The notes: generated from the letters alone by a model not told the origin. DNA of 64,000 bases from Runella zeae DSM 19591 (GCF_000423565.1 NZ_AUIF01000030.1:62001-126000), one strand, 5' to 3'; numbered from the stretch's first letter, positions 42,726 through 51,839 are shown. A program made the numbers and translations.

Positions 42726-44192
42726 CTAATACCCTTCCGTTTGTTTCAATAAATTATTGTTTCCTAAAACAGTGGTATTGAGTGGCCAAAACAGGGGTGT
42801 TTTTTTACCTACTAAGTTAGGCACAAGTGTATAAACATCAATAGTGCCGCCTTTATGAAATCTAACAAGGTCGTACCAACGTTTGTTTTCAAAAAACAAT
42901 TCGCGTCCGCGTTCGTCCAAAATCTCTTTTTCGAGGGCTTTTCCACTTCCGTTATACTCGCTAAGACCAGCCCGCGCTTTTACTTTGTTAAGATTGGTAA
43001 GTGCTTGTGCCGTATTTCCTAAAGCGGCATAGGCTTCGGCTTTCATGAGCAATAAATCGGCCAAACGGAAAATGATGATTTCATTGTCAGAAACGCGGTC
43101 GTCGGTATATTTGGTGCCCGAATATTTCGTAATCCACGCTACTTTTGGCCCCGTGCTTTGTCTTTCTACAATCCAAGTAAAGGGGATGCGCTTGTCTTTG
43201 GGATTGGCGGCAAACAAAGCCCTTGACAGCGGACTAATCTGGTAAGCTCCTTGACCCGTAGCAGCAGTTTGGGTAAAAGGAATGCTGTCGAGGTTGAGTG
43301 CGCCTTGAATGATAGCCAAAAAAGGAAGCGCATTGACGCCGTAATTACCGCCTGTTTCGTCGCGACTAAAAAAGGCCGAAAGAATGATTTCGGGATTGGA
43401 AGTAGCCCGAAGCGCCGTTACGTTTTTGAAGTCGGCATTGAGCGATACGCCCGTAGCTTCTACTTCTGTGATAGCCGCAATCGCATCGTTGAAATCCTGT
43501 GCGCCACCGCCGAGTACCTTTCCGCTCCAAAGCTTGGCCTCTGCTTTGAGTGCTTGCACTGCTCCGTAAGAAAAACGATACTTGCTTGGGTAAGACGTGG
43601 TCGAAAAGCCACTAATACCTTTGTACTGCTGAATTGCCATGTCCAAATCGGCTTGGATTTGTTTCATCACATCAGCTGATGAGGCACGGGGCAGCAAGGG
43701 TACATTTTCGTCTACTACGGCTTGGAGCATTAGAGGCGTATCACCAATAATACGGGTCAGGTGAAAATAAAAATAGGCTCTTAGGGCATAGGTTTCGGCC
43801 AAAATCCTCTTTTTGAGGTCGGGATTATTGGCAAAAGGAAAACTTTCGATTTTTAGCAAAAGTAAGTTACAATGCCCAATAGCACGGTACCAATCGTTGT
43901 AATTGACGGCTCCCGAAGTAGCAGTGATATTTTGTGACCAAGCTACTCCAAAACGAGAGTTGGAGGCGGCAACCAATTCTTCGCCTCTCTCCATGCCATA
44001 GGTGACGTTGTTGGAGAAAGTGCGCATAAAGGTATAAATACCCGTGAGATAAGGTTCAAAGTCACCTTCATTCTGGAAATATACTTCTTCGGTAATGCTC
44101 GATTGGGGCTTGACATTCAACAAGCTATCACAACTTGTGAGGCTCGATGCCGCTATCAAGAAGGGAACGATGTATAGGATTGTCTTTTTCAT
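42726..44192 (-). CDS. SusD/RagB outer-membrane glycan-binding lipoprotein
   Basis: A 488-aa lipoprotein: leader with lipobox LTSC, Cys21. SusD-type TPR helices follow (YALRAYFYFHLTRIIGDTPLM, FRLADLLLMKAEAYAALGN) and the family-typical C-terminus ELFFENKRWYDLVRF. With SusC it forms the lidded outer-membrane importer; here the ligand is presumably a sialoglycan or free sialic acid, judged from the enzymes downstream. It starts 26 bp after susC. Confidence 0.93.
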   Translation of the reverse strand: MKKTILYIVPFLIAASSLTSCDSLLNVKPQSSITEEVYFQNEGDFEPYLTGIYTFMRTFSNNVTYGMERGEELVAASNSRFGVAWSQNITATSGAVNYNDWYRAIGHCNLLLLKIESFPFANNPDLKKRILAETYALRAYFYFHLTRIIGDTPLMLQAVVDENVPLLPRASSADVMKQIQADLDMAIQQYKGISGFSTTSYPSKYRFSYGAVQALKAEAKLWSGKVLGGGAQDFNDAIAAITEVEATGVSLNADFKNVTALRATSNPEIILSAFFSRDETGGNYGVNALPFLAIIQGALNLDSIPFTQTAATGQGAYQISPLSRALFAANPKDKRIPFTWIVERQSTGPKVAWITKYSGTKYTDDRVSDNEIIIFRLADLLLMKAEAYAALGNTAQALTNLNKVKARAGLSEYNGSGKALEKEILDERGRELFFENKRWYDLVRFHKGGTIDVYTLVPNLVGKKTPLFWPLNTTVLGNNNLLKQTEGY

Positions 44193-44218
44193 TTTTTTGA
44201 AATCAAGGTTTTGATTGT

Positions 44219-47200
44219 CTAAAATCTTATGGTCGTGCCCAAAGAAAATTGTCTTGGGCGCGGATAACCGATGGCGTCAAAACCCGTATAAGTTTCGGGA
44301 TTGATACCTTTGTACTTGGTCAGGTAGCCAAGATTAAAAACACTAGCAAATACATTTACGCTTTGGAGGTGAATTTTTTGGAGCCAAATCCGTGGAAGAT
44401 CATAACTGAGCGAAACCTCACGAAAAGCCAAAAAGTCGCCTTTTTCAATCATGGTTGATACGTCCGAGGCATAGCTGTTGTTGTTGCCGAGCGTCGCTGA
44501 GCGCAAGTAGTTACGTTGACCAAAATCAAAATCAGCAAATGAAAAACGAGCGTATGTTTTGCCTACGTCACCGGGTTTTTGCCAAATATCAGGGCCAATC
44601 GCCTGCATAGGAGCACCTTCGTTGAAAGCCCGACCTTGACCCAACGAACGAGCCAACGCGCCATTGCTGATGATGTGACCCAGGGCATAATCGACCGCGA
44701 TTTTGAGAGACAAAGATTTGTAAGACAGCATATTTTGCATCCCGCCGATTTTGTCGGGGTTGCGGTAGCCCATGAATACTTGGTCTTTGGTGTCAATCAC
44801 GCCGTCGTTGTTGATGTCGGCAAAAATGAAATCTCCCGCGTGTTTTTTAGTGGCAATTCCCGAGGGTGAAGCAAGGTTGTCTTTCTTCGTGGCATTCCAA
44901 GCATTGGCTTCTTCTTCGGTGGCAAATACCCCCAAGACTTGATACGCGTACAAACCATAGGGGCGTTCGCCTTCGGCCAAGCCACCTGCGTCGATTTCTT
45001 GCTGAGTAGCAGGGTCATATACGCGGTCTCCACCTTGGCGGTTTTTGAGGCGGCCATTGTCAGGCAGTTTGATGACGGTGGTGCGGTTGAGAGCAAAAGA
45101 AAAATTAGTACGCCACGAGAAGTCACCTTTTTTCAAAATAGTAGCCCCAATTTCGACTTCTACACCTCGGTTTCTTAGAGTTCCGTTGTTGTAAACAATC
45201 GACGGGAAAGGCGCTTCTGAAGGTAGGGGTTTGGAAGCAAGTCGGTTTTTGGTCATTTTGTTATAAAAATCGACCGTTAGCGTTACACGGTCGTTAAACA
45301 AGCCTGCATCAAGGGCCAAATCGGTGGTTTCGGTCGATTCCCATCTGAGGTTAGGATTGGAGAGATTGCTCCGCAAAATCCCCGAACCCAGCGCGTAGGT
45401 TTGGGCCGAATAGCCGCCGTACGTATCGGTAATGCTCAAATCGCTCGAACCTGCTTGCCCCCAGCTTGCCCGTAATTTAAGCATACTAACAGGGCTGAAA
45501 CGCCAGAAGTTTTCTTTATGGATATTCCAACCTACGGATGCAGAAGGAAATAAAGCGTACTTGTTTTGGGGGGCAAAGTTGGAAAACCCATCATAGCGAA
45601 GTGCGCCACTGAGGAGGTATTTGCTATTGTAATCGTAAATAAATTGACCAAAATAACTAGCCGAGCGCGATTCTCCTAGCGTAGTACGGAAGTCGGTGAC
45701 ATTGGTATTCACTACCCCATTGATGACCGTCGTGGTAGGTTCGTTGATGGTATAAATATAATCGTTGGTTGCCCGTTGCGAACCGATATTGATGACATTG
45801 TTGGTAGACCTTGTGAAGTTAAAACCTGCCAAAAGGGTGAAGTTGTGCCTATCTTTCACACTAAAGTCATACTGCAAGATTTGGTCAATCATGAGTTGAC
45901 GAGAATTGTCGATATTTTCGTTTTTCTGGCGTTGGGTAGGGGGCTGAATCTCCGCCGCAGGTGTGCCTTTGCGCATAAACATATACCGATAATCCTGAAT
46001 CAGGTACGAAAACGAGGGTTTAAAATGCAGTCCTTTGATGAGCTCCCAATCTCCCGCCACGCGCGAGACAATCCGCTCAGTAGATACCCGAAGGTCGTCG
46101 TATTGGAGGGTGTGAAAGCGATTACGGGTGGAGTAGTTTTCGCCCGGCATGGGGTTACCATCGTCTTTAAACAAGCGAATCAAAGGCGTGATGCGCGTGG
46201 CGCGGGTAAGGTCATTTTGAAAAGCTTCGACGTAGTTGGGCAATACATTTTGATAATTGAGCATGGCGTCGAGTCTAAAACGGTCGCTCACTTTGAAGCC
46301 AAAGTTTCCTAAGGCATCGTATCTTTTGTAATTCGTACCCACAAAAGTTCCTGCTTGGTCGGTGTAGCCAAACGATACGTTGTAATTGGCCTTTTCGCTA
46401 CCGCCGTCGATTGAGGCATTATGGTTTTGGGTTACGCCCGTGTTCCAAAGCAAATCTTGGTAATTGTTGTCGGCATACAGGAGTTTTGTGCCGGGATTGA
46501 TGGGGTCGTCCATGGTTTTCCAGCCTTTTGCCAATAGATTGTTGACGTACTCTTGGCCTTCCACGGCCACGATGTTGTCGTAAAGGGCTGTTAAGTTGAT
46601 ATTGGTGCCGTATTGACCTTTAGCGGTATAAACGCGCGTCCCTGCCGAAAATCCACCATTGTTCAACAGGTTGTTTTTGTCGAGTGGGTCAAAGGTATTT
46701 TTGACCGTTGTACGTGCCAAAGTGAGATACTCGCTGGCACTGAGGTATTTATAATCGCGCGACATGGTTTCCCAAGTAGTGCGGTGATTGATAGTAACAT
46801 TGGGACGAGAGTTGAATTTGCCGCCTTTGGTTTTGATTACAATCACCCCATTGGCACCCCGCGCGCCGTAGATAGCAGTGGCGGCGGCGTCTTTCATGAC
46901 TTGAAACGACTCTATGTTGTCGGGATTGATGTCATTCAAAGACCTAAACACGCCATCTACAATCACCAACGGACTGCTACCGTCGGAAGCACCCACAGCG
47001 TTGCCGCCGCTATTGCCCAGCCCTGAGCCATATACGTTGAGTTTAGTACCACCCCTGATGATGATGTTGGTGGCACCCGCGCCCGGTTGTCCCGACGAAA
47101 TAGGAACCGAAACCCCCGCTATTTTGCCTTGCATGGCTTGAACAGGGTTGGGGTTGGTGGTGTTTTTGAGTTCGTCTGGATTGAGTTTCGAAACCGCCGC

Positions 47201-47569
47201 CGAAGTTTTAGCCCTTGACTGTTGGGTGTAGCCTACTACCACTACTTCCCCCAGCGCTTTTACATCTCCTGAGAGCTTTACATCAATGATACTGCGGTCG
47301 TTGACGGGAATTTCTTGGGCTTCAAATCCAACCGAAGAAAAGACAAGGCGACCATTGCGAGGTACACTAAGGCTAAAAGCGCCGTTGACATCGGTCGTAG
47401 TTCCGGTGGTAGTACCACGGAGGGCAATGCTCACGCCGGGCAGGTTTTCGCCGGTATCTGCCGACTTGACCGTTCCTTTGACGGTAATGTTGGCTACTTG
47501 GGCAAAGAGTGGTGCCGTAATCCATAGGCAACAGCAAGCCCATAACCCAAACAAGTAGTTTAGTTTCAT
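44219..47569 (-). CDS. SusC/RagA TonB-dependent outer-membrane transporter
   Basis: A 1116-aa transporter. Signal peptide 1-23; a carboxypeptidase-D-like domain (about 27-112, ITVKGTVKSADTGENLPGVS); a TonB-box-like stretch; a plug with the SusC signature SFQVMKDAAATAIYGARGANGVIVIKT; then a 22-stranded barrel ending YPRPRQFSLGTTIRF with the terminal aromatic. It is the first gene of the sialic-acid operon and carries the promoter and operator at 47611-47661. It imports sialylated oligosaccharide or sialic acid across the outer membrane using TonB energy; substrate inferred from the operon. Confidence 0.93.
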   Translation of the reverse strand: MKLNYLFGLWACCCLWITAPLFAQVANITVKGTVKSADTGENLPGVSIALRGTTTGTTTDVNGAFSLSVPRNGRLVFSSVGFEAQEIPVNDRSIIDVKLSGDVKALGEVVVVGYTQQSRAKTSAAVSKLNPDELKNTTNPNPVQAMQGKIAGVSVPISSGQPGAGATNIIIRGGTKLNVYGSGLGNSGGNAVGASDGSSPLVIVDGVFRSLNDINPDNIESFQVMKDAAATAIYGARGANGVIVIKTKGGKFNSRPNVTINHRTTWETMSRDYKYLSASEYLTLARTTVKNTFDPLDKNNLLNNGGFSAGTRVYTAKGQYGTNINLTALYDNIVAVEGQEYVNNLLAKGWKTMDDPINPGTKLLYADNNYQDLLWNTGVTQNHNASIDGGSEKANYNVSFGYTDQAGTFVGTNYKRYDALGNFGFKVSDRFRLDAMLNYQNVLPNYVEAFQNDLTRATRITPLIRLFKDDGNPMPGENYSTRNRFHTLQYDDLRVSTERIVSRVAGDWELIKGLHFKPSFSYLIQDYRYMFMRKGTPAAEIQPPTQRQKNENIDNSRQLMIDQILQYDFSVKDRHNFTLLAGFNFTRSTNNVINIGSQRATNDYIYTINEPTTTVINGVVNTNVTDFRTTLGESRSASYFGQFIYDYNSKYLLSGALRYDGFSNFAPQNKYALFPSASVGWNIHKENFWRFSPVSMLKLRASWGQAGSSDLSITDTYGGYSAQTYALGSGILRSNLSNPNLRWESTETTDLALDAGLFNDRVTLTVDFYNKMTKNRLASKPLPSEAPFPSIVYNNGTLRNRGVEVEIGATILKKGDFSWRTNFSFALNRTTVIKLPDNGRLKNRQGGDRVYDPATQQEIDAGGLAEGERPYGLYAYQVLGVFATEEEANAWNATKKDNLASPSGIATKKHAGDFIFADINNDGVIDTKDQVFMGYRNPDKIGGMQNMLSYKSLSLKIAVDYALGHIISNGALARSLGQGRAFNEGAPMQAIGPDIWQKPGDVGKTYARFSFADFDFGQRNYLRSATLGNNNSYASDVSTMIEKGDFLAFREVSLSYDLPRIWLQKIHLQSVNVFASVFNLGYLTKYKGINPETYTGFDAIGYPRPRQFSLGTTIRF

Positions 47570-47610
47570 TTTTGGAAAAGGGTTTAGTCGAGTTATAATT
47601 AGTATAGTAG

Positions 47611-47625
47611 TTATGTACTACATAA
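47611..47625. promoter_or_regulatory. GntR/FadR-type operator at the sialic-acid operon
   Basis: TTATGTACTACATAA is a 15-bp palindrome around a central base. It sits directly downstream of the -7 element, over the expected transcription start, 42 bp before susC. A copy with one mismatch lies in the promoter of the GntR gene (60069-60083). Confidence 0.7.
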
Positions 47626-47628
47626 TTG

Positions 47629-47661
47629 CAAATGTAAACTACCTTTTACTTTATTTCCAAA
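47629..47661 (-). promoter_or_regulatory. Promoter of the sialic-acid (SusCD-nan) operon
   Basis: On the minus strand TTTG (47661-47658), a 21-nt spacer, then TACATTTG (47636-47629), matching the Bacteroidota -33/-7 consensus. Confidence 0.65.
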
Positions 47662-47704
47662 TAATTTTTAAGAAAAAAGTACAAAAACTGTGATTGTGTG
47701 GGTA

Positions 47705-47896
47705 TTAGGGGGCTACGGCCAGCACCGCAGGCCAATGGGGAGAGGCGGCTGCGGGCAGCATTTTGGGCAAAGCCACCGCTGCTGCCGCTGGAAGTGTGGC
47801 AGGGGTTGGGTGGTCGTTTGGCGTGGTATGGGCAAAGCTCAGCCCGCCCACCCATAGCCCCCAAAACAGGAGCAGGTGCGTAAAATAGCGTTTCAT
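47705..47896 (-). pseudogene. Truncated signal-peptide ORF starting MKRYFTH
   Basis: A 63-codon frame: MKRYFTHLLLFWGLWVGGLSFAH is a convincing signal peptide, but the following 40 residues are Pro/Ala-rich, with no domain, and stop at VAP. The first seven codons and about 25 bp upstream are repeated at 51.25 kb and 56.11 kb, where the frame becomes a 15-codon ORF. It is probably the 5' stub of a secreted protein gene cut by recombination. Local GC content is clearly higher than around it. Confidence 0.5.
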
Positions 47897-47934
47897 ATAT
47901 ACGGCGTTATTCTTTCTTTTCTACAGACTTTATC

Positions 47935-48260
47935 AAACTTGGAAAGTCTTGTTGACTGCGATTAGTGGACTTTCCAAGTTGAAACCAACCAAACTTGGAA
48001 AGTCTTGTTGACTGCGATTAGCGGACTTTCCAAGTTGAAATCAACCAAACTTGGAAAGTCTTGCTGACTGCGATTAATGGACTTTCCAAGTTGAAATCAA
48101 CCAAACTTGGAAAGTCTTGTTGACTGCGATTAGTGGACTTTCCAAGTTGAAACCAACCAAACTTGGAAAGTCTTGTTGACTGCGATTAGCGGACTTTCCA
48201 AGTTGAAATCAACCAAACTTGGAAAGTCTTGATGACTGCGATTAATGGACTTTCCAAGTT
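47935..48260. repeat. Six tandem copies of a 56-bp palindromic element
   Basis: Units start at 47935, 47991, 48047, 48103, 48159 and 48215 (exact 56-bp period; the last lacks the spacer). Each has arm AAACTTGGAAAGTC, a 19-nt loop with TGACTGCGATTA, arm GACTTTCCAAGTT, and a spacer like GAAACCAACC. Loop and spacer variants show that units 1-3 are repeated as units 4-6, so a 168-bp trimer was duplicated. Single copies lie at 51293-51338 and 56139-56185 and a half copy at 49212-49231. Confidence 0.92.
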
Positions 48261-48269
48261 TTCAGAAAG

Positions 48270-48710
48270 CTACAATACACCTCTTACTGCTTTCAAATAG
48301 ACACCTCGTCCCGTGCGTGTTTGGCCCGGTGCTACCGTCAACGATTGAGGACGACCTTCGGGGAGCGTGCGACCCACGTACAAAAACTCTCCCGAAGCTA
48401 CATTCACAAACAACGACGGCCGCTGAGGAATACTGTAAGCCCCCAAATACATCAAATTGTAAGGCTGTAACTGCTCTTTTTGTACATCTATCACATACAC
48501 CGCTGGGGCAAGGTTGGGCAAGTTCCCCTCGGGCGTGCGACGGTCTTTGGGGATTTCTCCCGCCACCAACGCATTGGCGATTTTTGCTAATTTCTTCTCC
48601 TGACGCTCCCCGTCGGTGACGGTATTGAACAACACATTTTTCCCACCCTTTTTCCATAGCCCTTTGGTGGTATAGAAAAGGCTATGCTCCAACACTTGCA
48701 AAGTATCATA
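48270..48710 (-). pseudogene. Duplicated 3' fragment of the 645-aa secreted protein gene
   Basis: The frame encodes about 140 residues nearly identical to the last 125 residues of the protein at 49241-51178 (from TTKGLWK to YLKAVRGVL). No ATG opens it, and in-frame stops lie just upstream of 48710. The DNA copies 48241-48660 and 49213-49630 differ at only a handful of positions, so the duplication is recent. It directly follows the SMI1/KNR4 gene and precedes the 56-bp repeat array. Confidence 0.85.
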
Positions 48711-48731
48711 AACCTACTATGGGAGAAACAC

Positions 48732-49190
48732 TTATTCAAGCATATCTAAAAATTCTAAAAATGAATTAGCAATTAATCGAACGGGGATAAAATTCCTTTC
48801 CTCATCTTTTTCTTCTGAAATGTAAATCTTCCCAAGGTTCTCGCCAGTATGAGAAATGTATATCTTCCATGGACATGTAGTAAAACCGAAAGGGAATAAA
48901 TATTCTCCATATTCTAATTGCTCTCCAAAAAAATCATAGTTTCCTTCAATAGATTTAAACTCTACAATTATACTACCATCATCCAAAGGCCTAATATCCA
49001 TAACATCACAATTAAGAGGGTACTCTAAATTGATTTGAGTTTTAACTAAATCAGCTCCGTTAGCAAATAAATAAAAACTTCTTAATTGAAAAGGTAATTG
49101 TACCCCTAACTCCTGTTCGATTTTTGCAATTTCTGCCTCCATCAAAGGCGGATTACAATTTTTGAAATAGGGCTGAAATAAGGTTTCCAT
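48732..49190 (-). CDS. SMI1/KNR4 (SUKH) family immunity protein
   Basis: A 152-aa SUKH-fold protein: IAKIEQELGVQLPFQLRSFYLFANGADL at the start is the characteristic opening (E-x-x-LG-x-LP-x-x-x-x-FY-x-x-NGA). The beta-rich core has a conserved FPFGFTTCPWKIYISHTGENLGKIYI stretch. SUKH proteins neutralise secreted nuclease or deaminase toxins of polymorphic toxin systems. No cognate toxin remains next to it: it is sandwiched between two copies of a secreted-protein 3' end, so it appears to be an orphan immunity gene. It is more A/T-rich than its flanks. Confidence 0.85.
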   Translation of the reverse strand: METLFQPYFKNCNPPLMEAEIAKIEQELGVQLPFQLRSFYLFANGADLVKTQINLEYPLNCDVMDIRPLDDGSIIVEFKSIEGNYDFFGEQLEYGEYLFPFGFTTCPWKIYISHTGENLGKIYISEEKDEERNFIPVRLIANSFLEFLDMLE

Positions 49191-49211
49191 AATTAGTTAC
49201 AAGGTTTGTTT

Positions 49212-49231
49212 ATTAATGGACTTTCCAAGTT
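49212..49231. repeat. Half copy of the 56-bp palindromic element
   Basis: The right arm only (ATTAATGGACTTTCCAAGTT) is present between the SMI1 gene and the end of the 645-aa gene; homology with 48241-48260 begins inside the loop of the element, marking a breakpoint. Confidence 0.8.
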
Positions 49232-49240
49232 TTCAGAAAG

Positions 49241-51178
49241 CTACAATACTCCTCTTACTGCTTTCAAATAGACACCTCGTCCCGTGCGTGTTTGGCCCGG
49301 TGCTACCGTCAACGATTGAGGACGACCTTCGGGGAGCGTACGACCCACGTACAAAAACTCTCCCGAAGCTACATTCACAAACAACGACGGCCGCTGAGGA
49401 ATACTGTAAGCCCCCAAATACATCAAATTGTAAGGCTGTAACTGCTCTTTTTGTACATCTATCACATACACCGCTGGGGCAAGGTTGGGTAGGTTTCCCT
49501 CGGGCGTGCGACGGTCTTTGGGGATTTCTCCCGCCACCAACGCATTGGCGATTTTTGCTAATTTCTTTTCCTGACGCTCCCCGTCGGTGACGGTATTGAA
49601 CAACACATTGCTTTCTCCCGCTTTCCATAACCCTTTGGTGGTGCTCGGAAACTCTCCCGCTAGTTCATAATCAATCACTTGAAAAGGCCGTAAACCCGCC
49701 GTGGGGGTCGGCGTAGGTTCATTGATGACAATCGCCACGCGACCATTGGGCAAGGGGACACATTTGGGTAGGTGCTTGGTGACAGCTGCCCCCGCAAAAT
49801 GCCGAGTGCGATACACTTTCTTGACGCTGCCGTCGGCTAGTAGGTGCATGGCTGTGTAAGACTTCCATTCGCCACTTAGGGTGGTCTCCCCTACGATGAT
49901 GTTTTCTTGGTTGGGCAGCGAAAACAAATACCAATCTTGCTCGCAATCATCATTGCCCAGCATTCCACTAAAACCAAACACTACCGGCTTTTTGGTGTCT
50001 TCATCGCGGGTCCAGTAGCGTGTGTAGACAATGCCCGTGGCGTTGATTTTGACGTTGGCAATGGTGTATTTGAAGAGACCTTTGCCGAGCATGATACGCA
50101 CAATGCTCTCTTGCTCGTTGGACGAAATCGTGAGCCGACCCGCAGGAGCATACTCATGCTCCAAATGAAAAGCGTGTTTAAAGATTAGCTGACCGTCGTT
50201 GGCTATTCTGACCAGCAGGAAGTTGGCATCTTTGTAGCCTTTCTCGCCCACGGGCAAGCCAAACACATAATCGTTGGCGATGGCCACCCCCGCACTATCG
50301 CTACTCGTCCACCCCTTGGCGTAGGACAGGGCGGAAGTGGTAGCCAAAATGAATTTATTAGCAATCTCGGGGAGTTCGACCGTGCGTATCACTTTGCCAG
50401 TGGCATCTACGGTGACAAAAGCGGGGGTACCGCTCCAACGCAAAACGGTGTAAGTCCCCGCCGCTGCATTGATGATAGGATCACCAATACGATTGAGGGG
50501 CAAGCCGCTATCCGCCAACTTGATGAGTTCTTTGGAACGAGGCTGGGCATATACTTGCTCCCCTGCATAGGGGGCGTAGTAGCCATCGGTGAGGTTGAGG
50601 AATGCCCACTGACGACGGTTATCTAGCGACAAATCGCTTTGTTGGAAGCGGTGGCCTCGGAATCCTAAAGTGGTGGCGTGGGGCCGCAGGTAGGCGTTGT
50701 AATCGACGGCGGTGGAGGCATCGCTCAGGATGCGATTGCCAGCCGTGGAGACACCTCCCGTGAGGCTAGTGACATCTAGCAAGCGGTAGGGCAACGAGAG
50801 GTTAAGGCCGCTGTTGAGGTTGAACATCACGCTGGAGGTAGTTTTAAAGCCCGTGGTGGGGTGGTAAGTGATTTCATCGTGACCGGGTAGGGCGTTTAAG
50901 CCTTTGGGTAGCCCTTTGGTCTCGACCCCTGGCTCAAAATAGCCCACGTATTGTTTGAAAACCCCAATCCGCAGCCCTCCTTGGGCATCGGTAGCGAGGT
51001 AGGGTATGTGGCCTTTGGTTTTGAGAATCTCCGTTTTGGCGTTGGCATCGGTCTCAGCGTGAAAAAGCAGTATAGAATCTCGACCCGTGACGCGGGGGCT
51101 GTATTGGGCTGCTTCTCGCTGGGCGAGGCTGGCAAGGGAAATACTACTAAAAATAAATATGTAAATACTCAGACGCAT
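49241..51178 (-). CDS. Secreted 645-aa protein of unknown function
   Basis: Signal peptide 1-19 (MRLSIYIFIFSSISLASLAQ) then a large beta-rich protein. No family recognised. Repeated strand-turn segments (ATDAQGGLRIGVFKQYVGYFEPG, YTVLRWSGTPAFVTVDATGKVIRTVELP, HLLADGSVKKVYRTRHFAG) suggest a propeller-like fold of the type used for surface binding. Its C-terminal 125 residues are duplicated at 48270, and its first 33 codons with their upstream leader are duplicated at 55933-56110. Degenerate pieces of its 3' region also lie near 51.36 kb and 56.2 kb. It seems to be the one intact member of a repeatedly copied gene family that forms the frame of this toxin/immunity island. Confidence 0.7.
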   Translation of the reverse strand: MRLSIYIFIFSSISLASLAQREAAQYSPRVTGRDSILLFHAETDANAKTEILKTKGHIPYLATDAQGGLRIGVFKQYVGYFEPGVETKGLPKGLNALPGHDEITYHPTTGFKTTSSVMFNLNSGLNLSLPYRLLDVTSLTGGVSTAGNRILSDASTAVDYNAYLRPHATTLGFRGHRFQQSDLSLDNRRQWAFLNLTDGYYAPYAGEQVYAQPRSKELIKLADSGLPLNRIGDPIINAAAGTYTVLRWSGTPAFVTVDATGKVIRTVELPEIANKFILATTSALSYAKGWTSSDSAGVAIANDYVFGLPVGEKGYKDANFLLVRIANDGQLIFKHAFHLEHEYAPAGRLTISSNEQESIVRIMLGKGLFKYTIANVKINATGIVYTRYWTRDEDTKKPVVFGFSGMLGNDDCEQDWYLFSLPNQENIIVGETTLSGEWKSYTAMHLLADGSVKKVYRTRHFAGAAVTKHLPKCVPLPNGRVAIVINEPTPTPTAGLRPFQVIDYELAGEFPSTTKGLWKAGESNVLFNTVTDGERQEKKLAKIANALVAGEIPKDRRTPEGNLPNLAPAVYVIDVQKEQLQPYNLMYLGAYSIPQRPSLFVNVASGEFLYVGRTLPEGRPQSLTVAPGQTRTGRGVYLKAVRGVL

Positions 51179-51206
51179 GGATAGAGGGTTTGAGGTAATT
51201 GGTTGT

Positions 51207-51254
51207 TTAGGTAAATGGATATTTTAAGTGGGGGTGCGTAAAATAGCGTTTCAT
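51207..51254 (-). other. Short leader ORF MKRYFTHPHLKYPFT
   Basis: A 15-codon frame with ATG at 51254, ending 28 bp before the 645-aa gene. The same leader precedes the truncated copy at 56 kb. The first seven codons are shared with 47896. It may be a translated leader or merely the stub of a signal-peptide gene; only its repeated conservation supports it. Confidence 0.4.
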
Positions 51255-51292
51255 AAATACGGCGTTATGCTTTCTTTTATACTGACTTTCTA

Positions 51293-51338
51293 AAACTTGG
51301 AAAGTCTCGGTGACTGCGTTTAATGGACTTTCTAAGTT
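51293..51338. repeat. Single copy of the 56-bp palindromic element
   Basis: AACTTGGAAAGTC, a TGACTGCG-containing loop, then GACTTTCTAAGTT: one arm base differs from the array at 47935. It lies between the MKRYFTH leader and a degenerate remnant of the 645-aa family 3' end. Confidence 0.85.
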
Positions 51339-51343
51339 TTTAG

Positions 51344-51593
51344 ATTGCCTTCTCGTTAATTTCTTTTCTTGATGAATGATATTGAACAACACATCACCAT
51401 GGTCGGTGTCCCATAGCAAAAATTACGAAATATAGCCCTTCCGGATTTTGTATTCTGCGTGCAAATGCCATTGATTTTTACGGTTGCTTAGTTGATATTC
51501 TAATTTGGTCGAGCCGTTGCAAACGGCTATTTATTTGGGGTACGCAGTGTTCTTTGAACACTACGCACAACGGGGGGGGCTTATGTATTTAGT
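51344..51593 (-). pseudogene. Degenerate 3' remnant of the 645-aa gene family and intergenic DNA
   Basis: Around 51356-51395 the minus strand encodes DVLFNIIHQEKKL, matching NVLFNTVTDGERQEKKL of the 645-aa protein with a deletion. The rest, to 51593, shows no gene. Confidence 0.5.
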
Positions 51594-51839
51594 TTACCAA
51601 TCTAGTTCACCTTTTTCTTTCAAACTATATTGTAATGCAGCAAGCCCGTAACCTAAATTAAAAATATCAGAAGGAGAATATTTTGAAACTTTTATTGTAC
51701 AAAACTCTACTTCATCATCTATGATTTCTACAATTTCAAAATCTGTTTGGTGTTTGGAGTTATAATCTTCTATCTTTCTCCTAAGGTGTTCAGGGAACAT
51801 AACCATTATGGTAAATTGTAAATAATTATTTGATTCCAT
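51594..51839 (-). CDS. Probable immunity protein of the deaminase-like toxin
   Basis: An 81-aa soluble acidic protein whose ATG (51839) overlaps the last 14 bp of the toxin-like gene. The sequence HLRRKIEDYNSKHQTDFEIVEIIDDEVEFCTIKVSKYS has no family I recognise. Size, acidity, A/T-rich composition and tight overlap with the toxic tip are those of an immunity gene. It would bind and block the C-terminal domain encoded just upstream; this is inferred from context only. Confidence 0.65.
   Translation of the reverse strand: MESNNYLQFTIMVMFPEHLRRKIEDYNSKHQTDFEIVEIIDDEVEFCTIKVSKYSPSDIFNLGYGLAALQYSLKEKGELDW

Noticed and set aside
44249..47558. Many rightward ORFs opposite susC
   Set aside because: Antisense shadows of a long gene with clear TonB-dependent transporter domains.
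47646..47883. GC-rich ORFs on both strands at 47646-47883
   Set aside because: Long frames are expected by chance in this GC-rich stretch; only the MKRYFTH frame has a plausible signal peptide and repeat support.
47935..48260. CRISPR array
   Set aside because: Regular spacing and palindromes, but the sequences between palindromes are themselves conserved, not unique spacers, and no cas genes are present.
48245..49628. Rightward 124-aa ORFs and alternative leftward 131-aa ORFs in the duplicated blocks
   Set aside because: They are shadows of the leftward frame that continues into the 645-aa protein; their mutual similarity merely reflects the DNA duplication.
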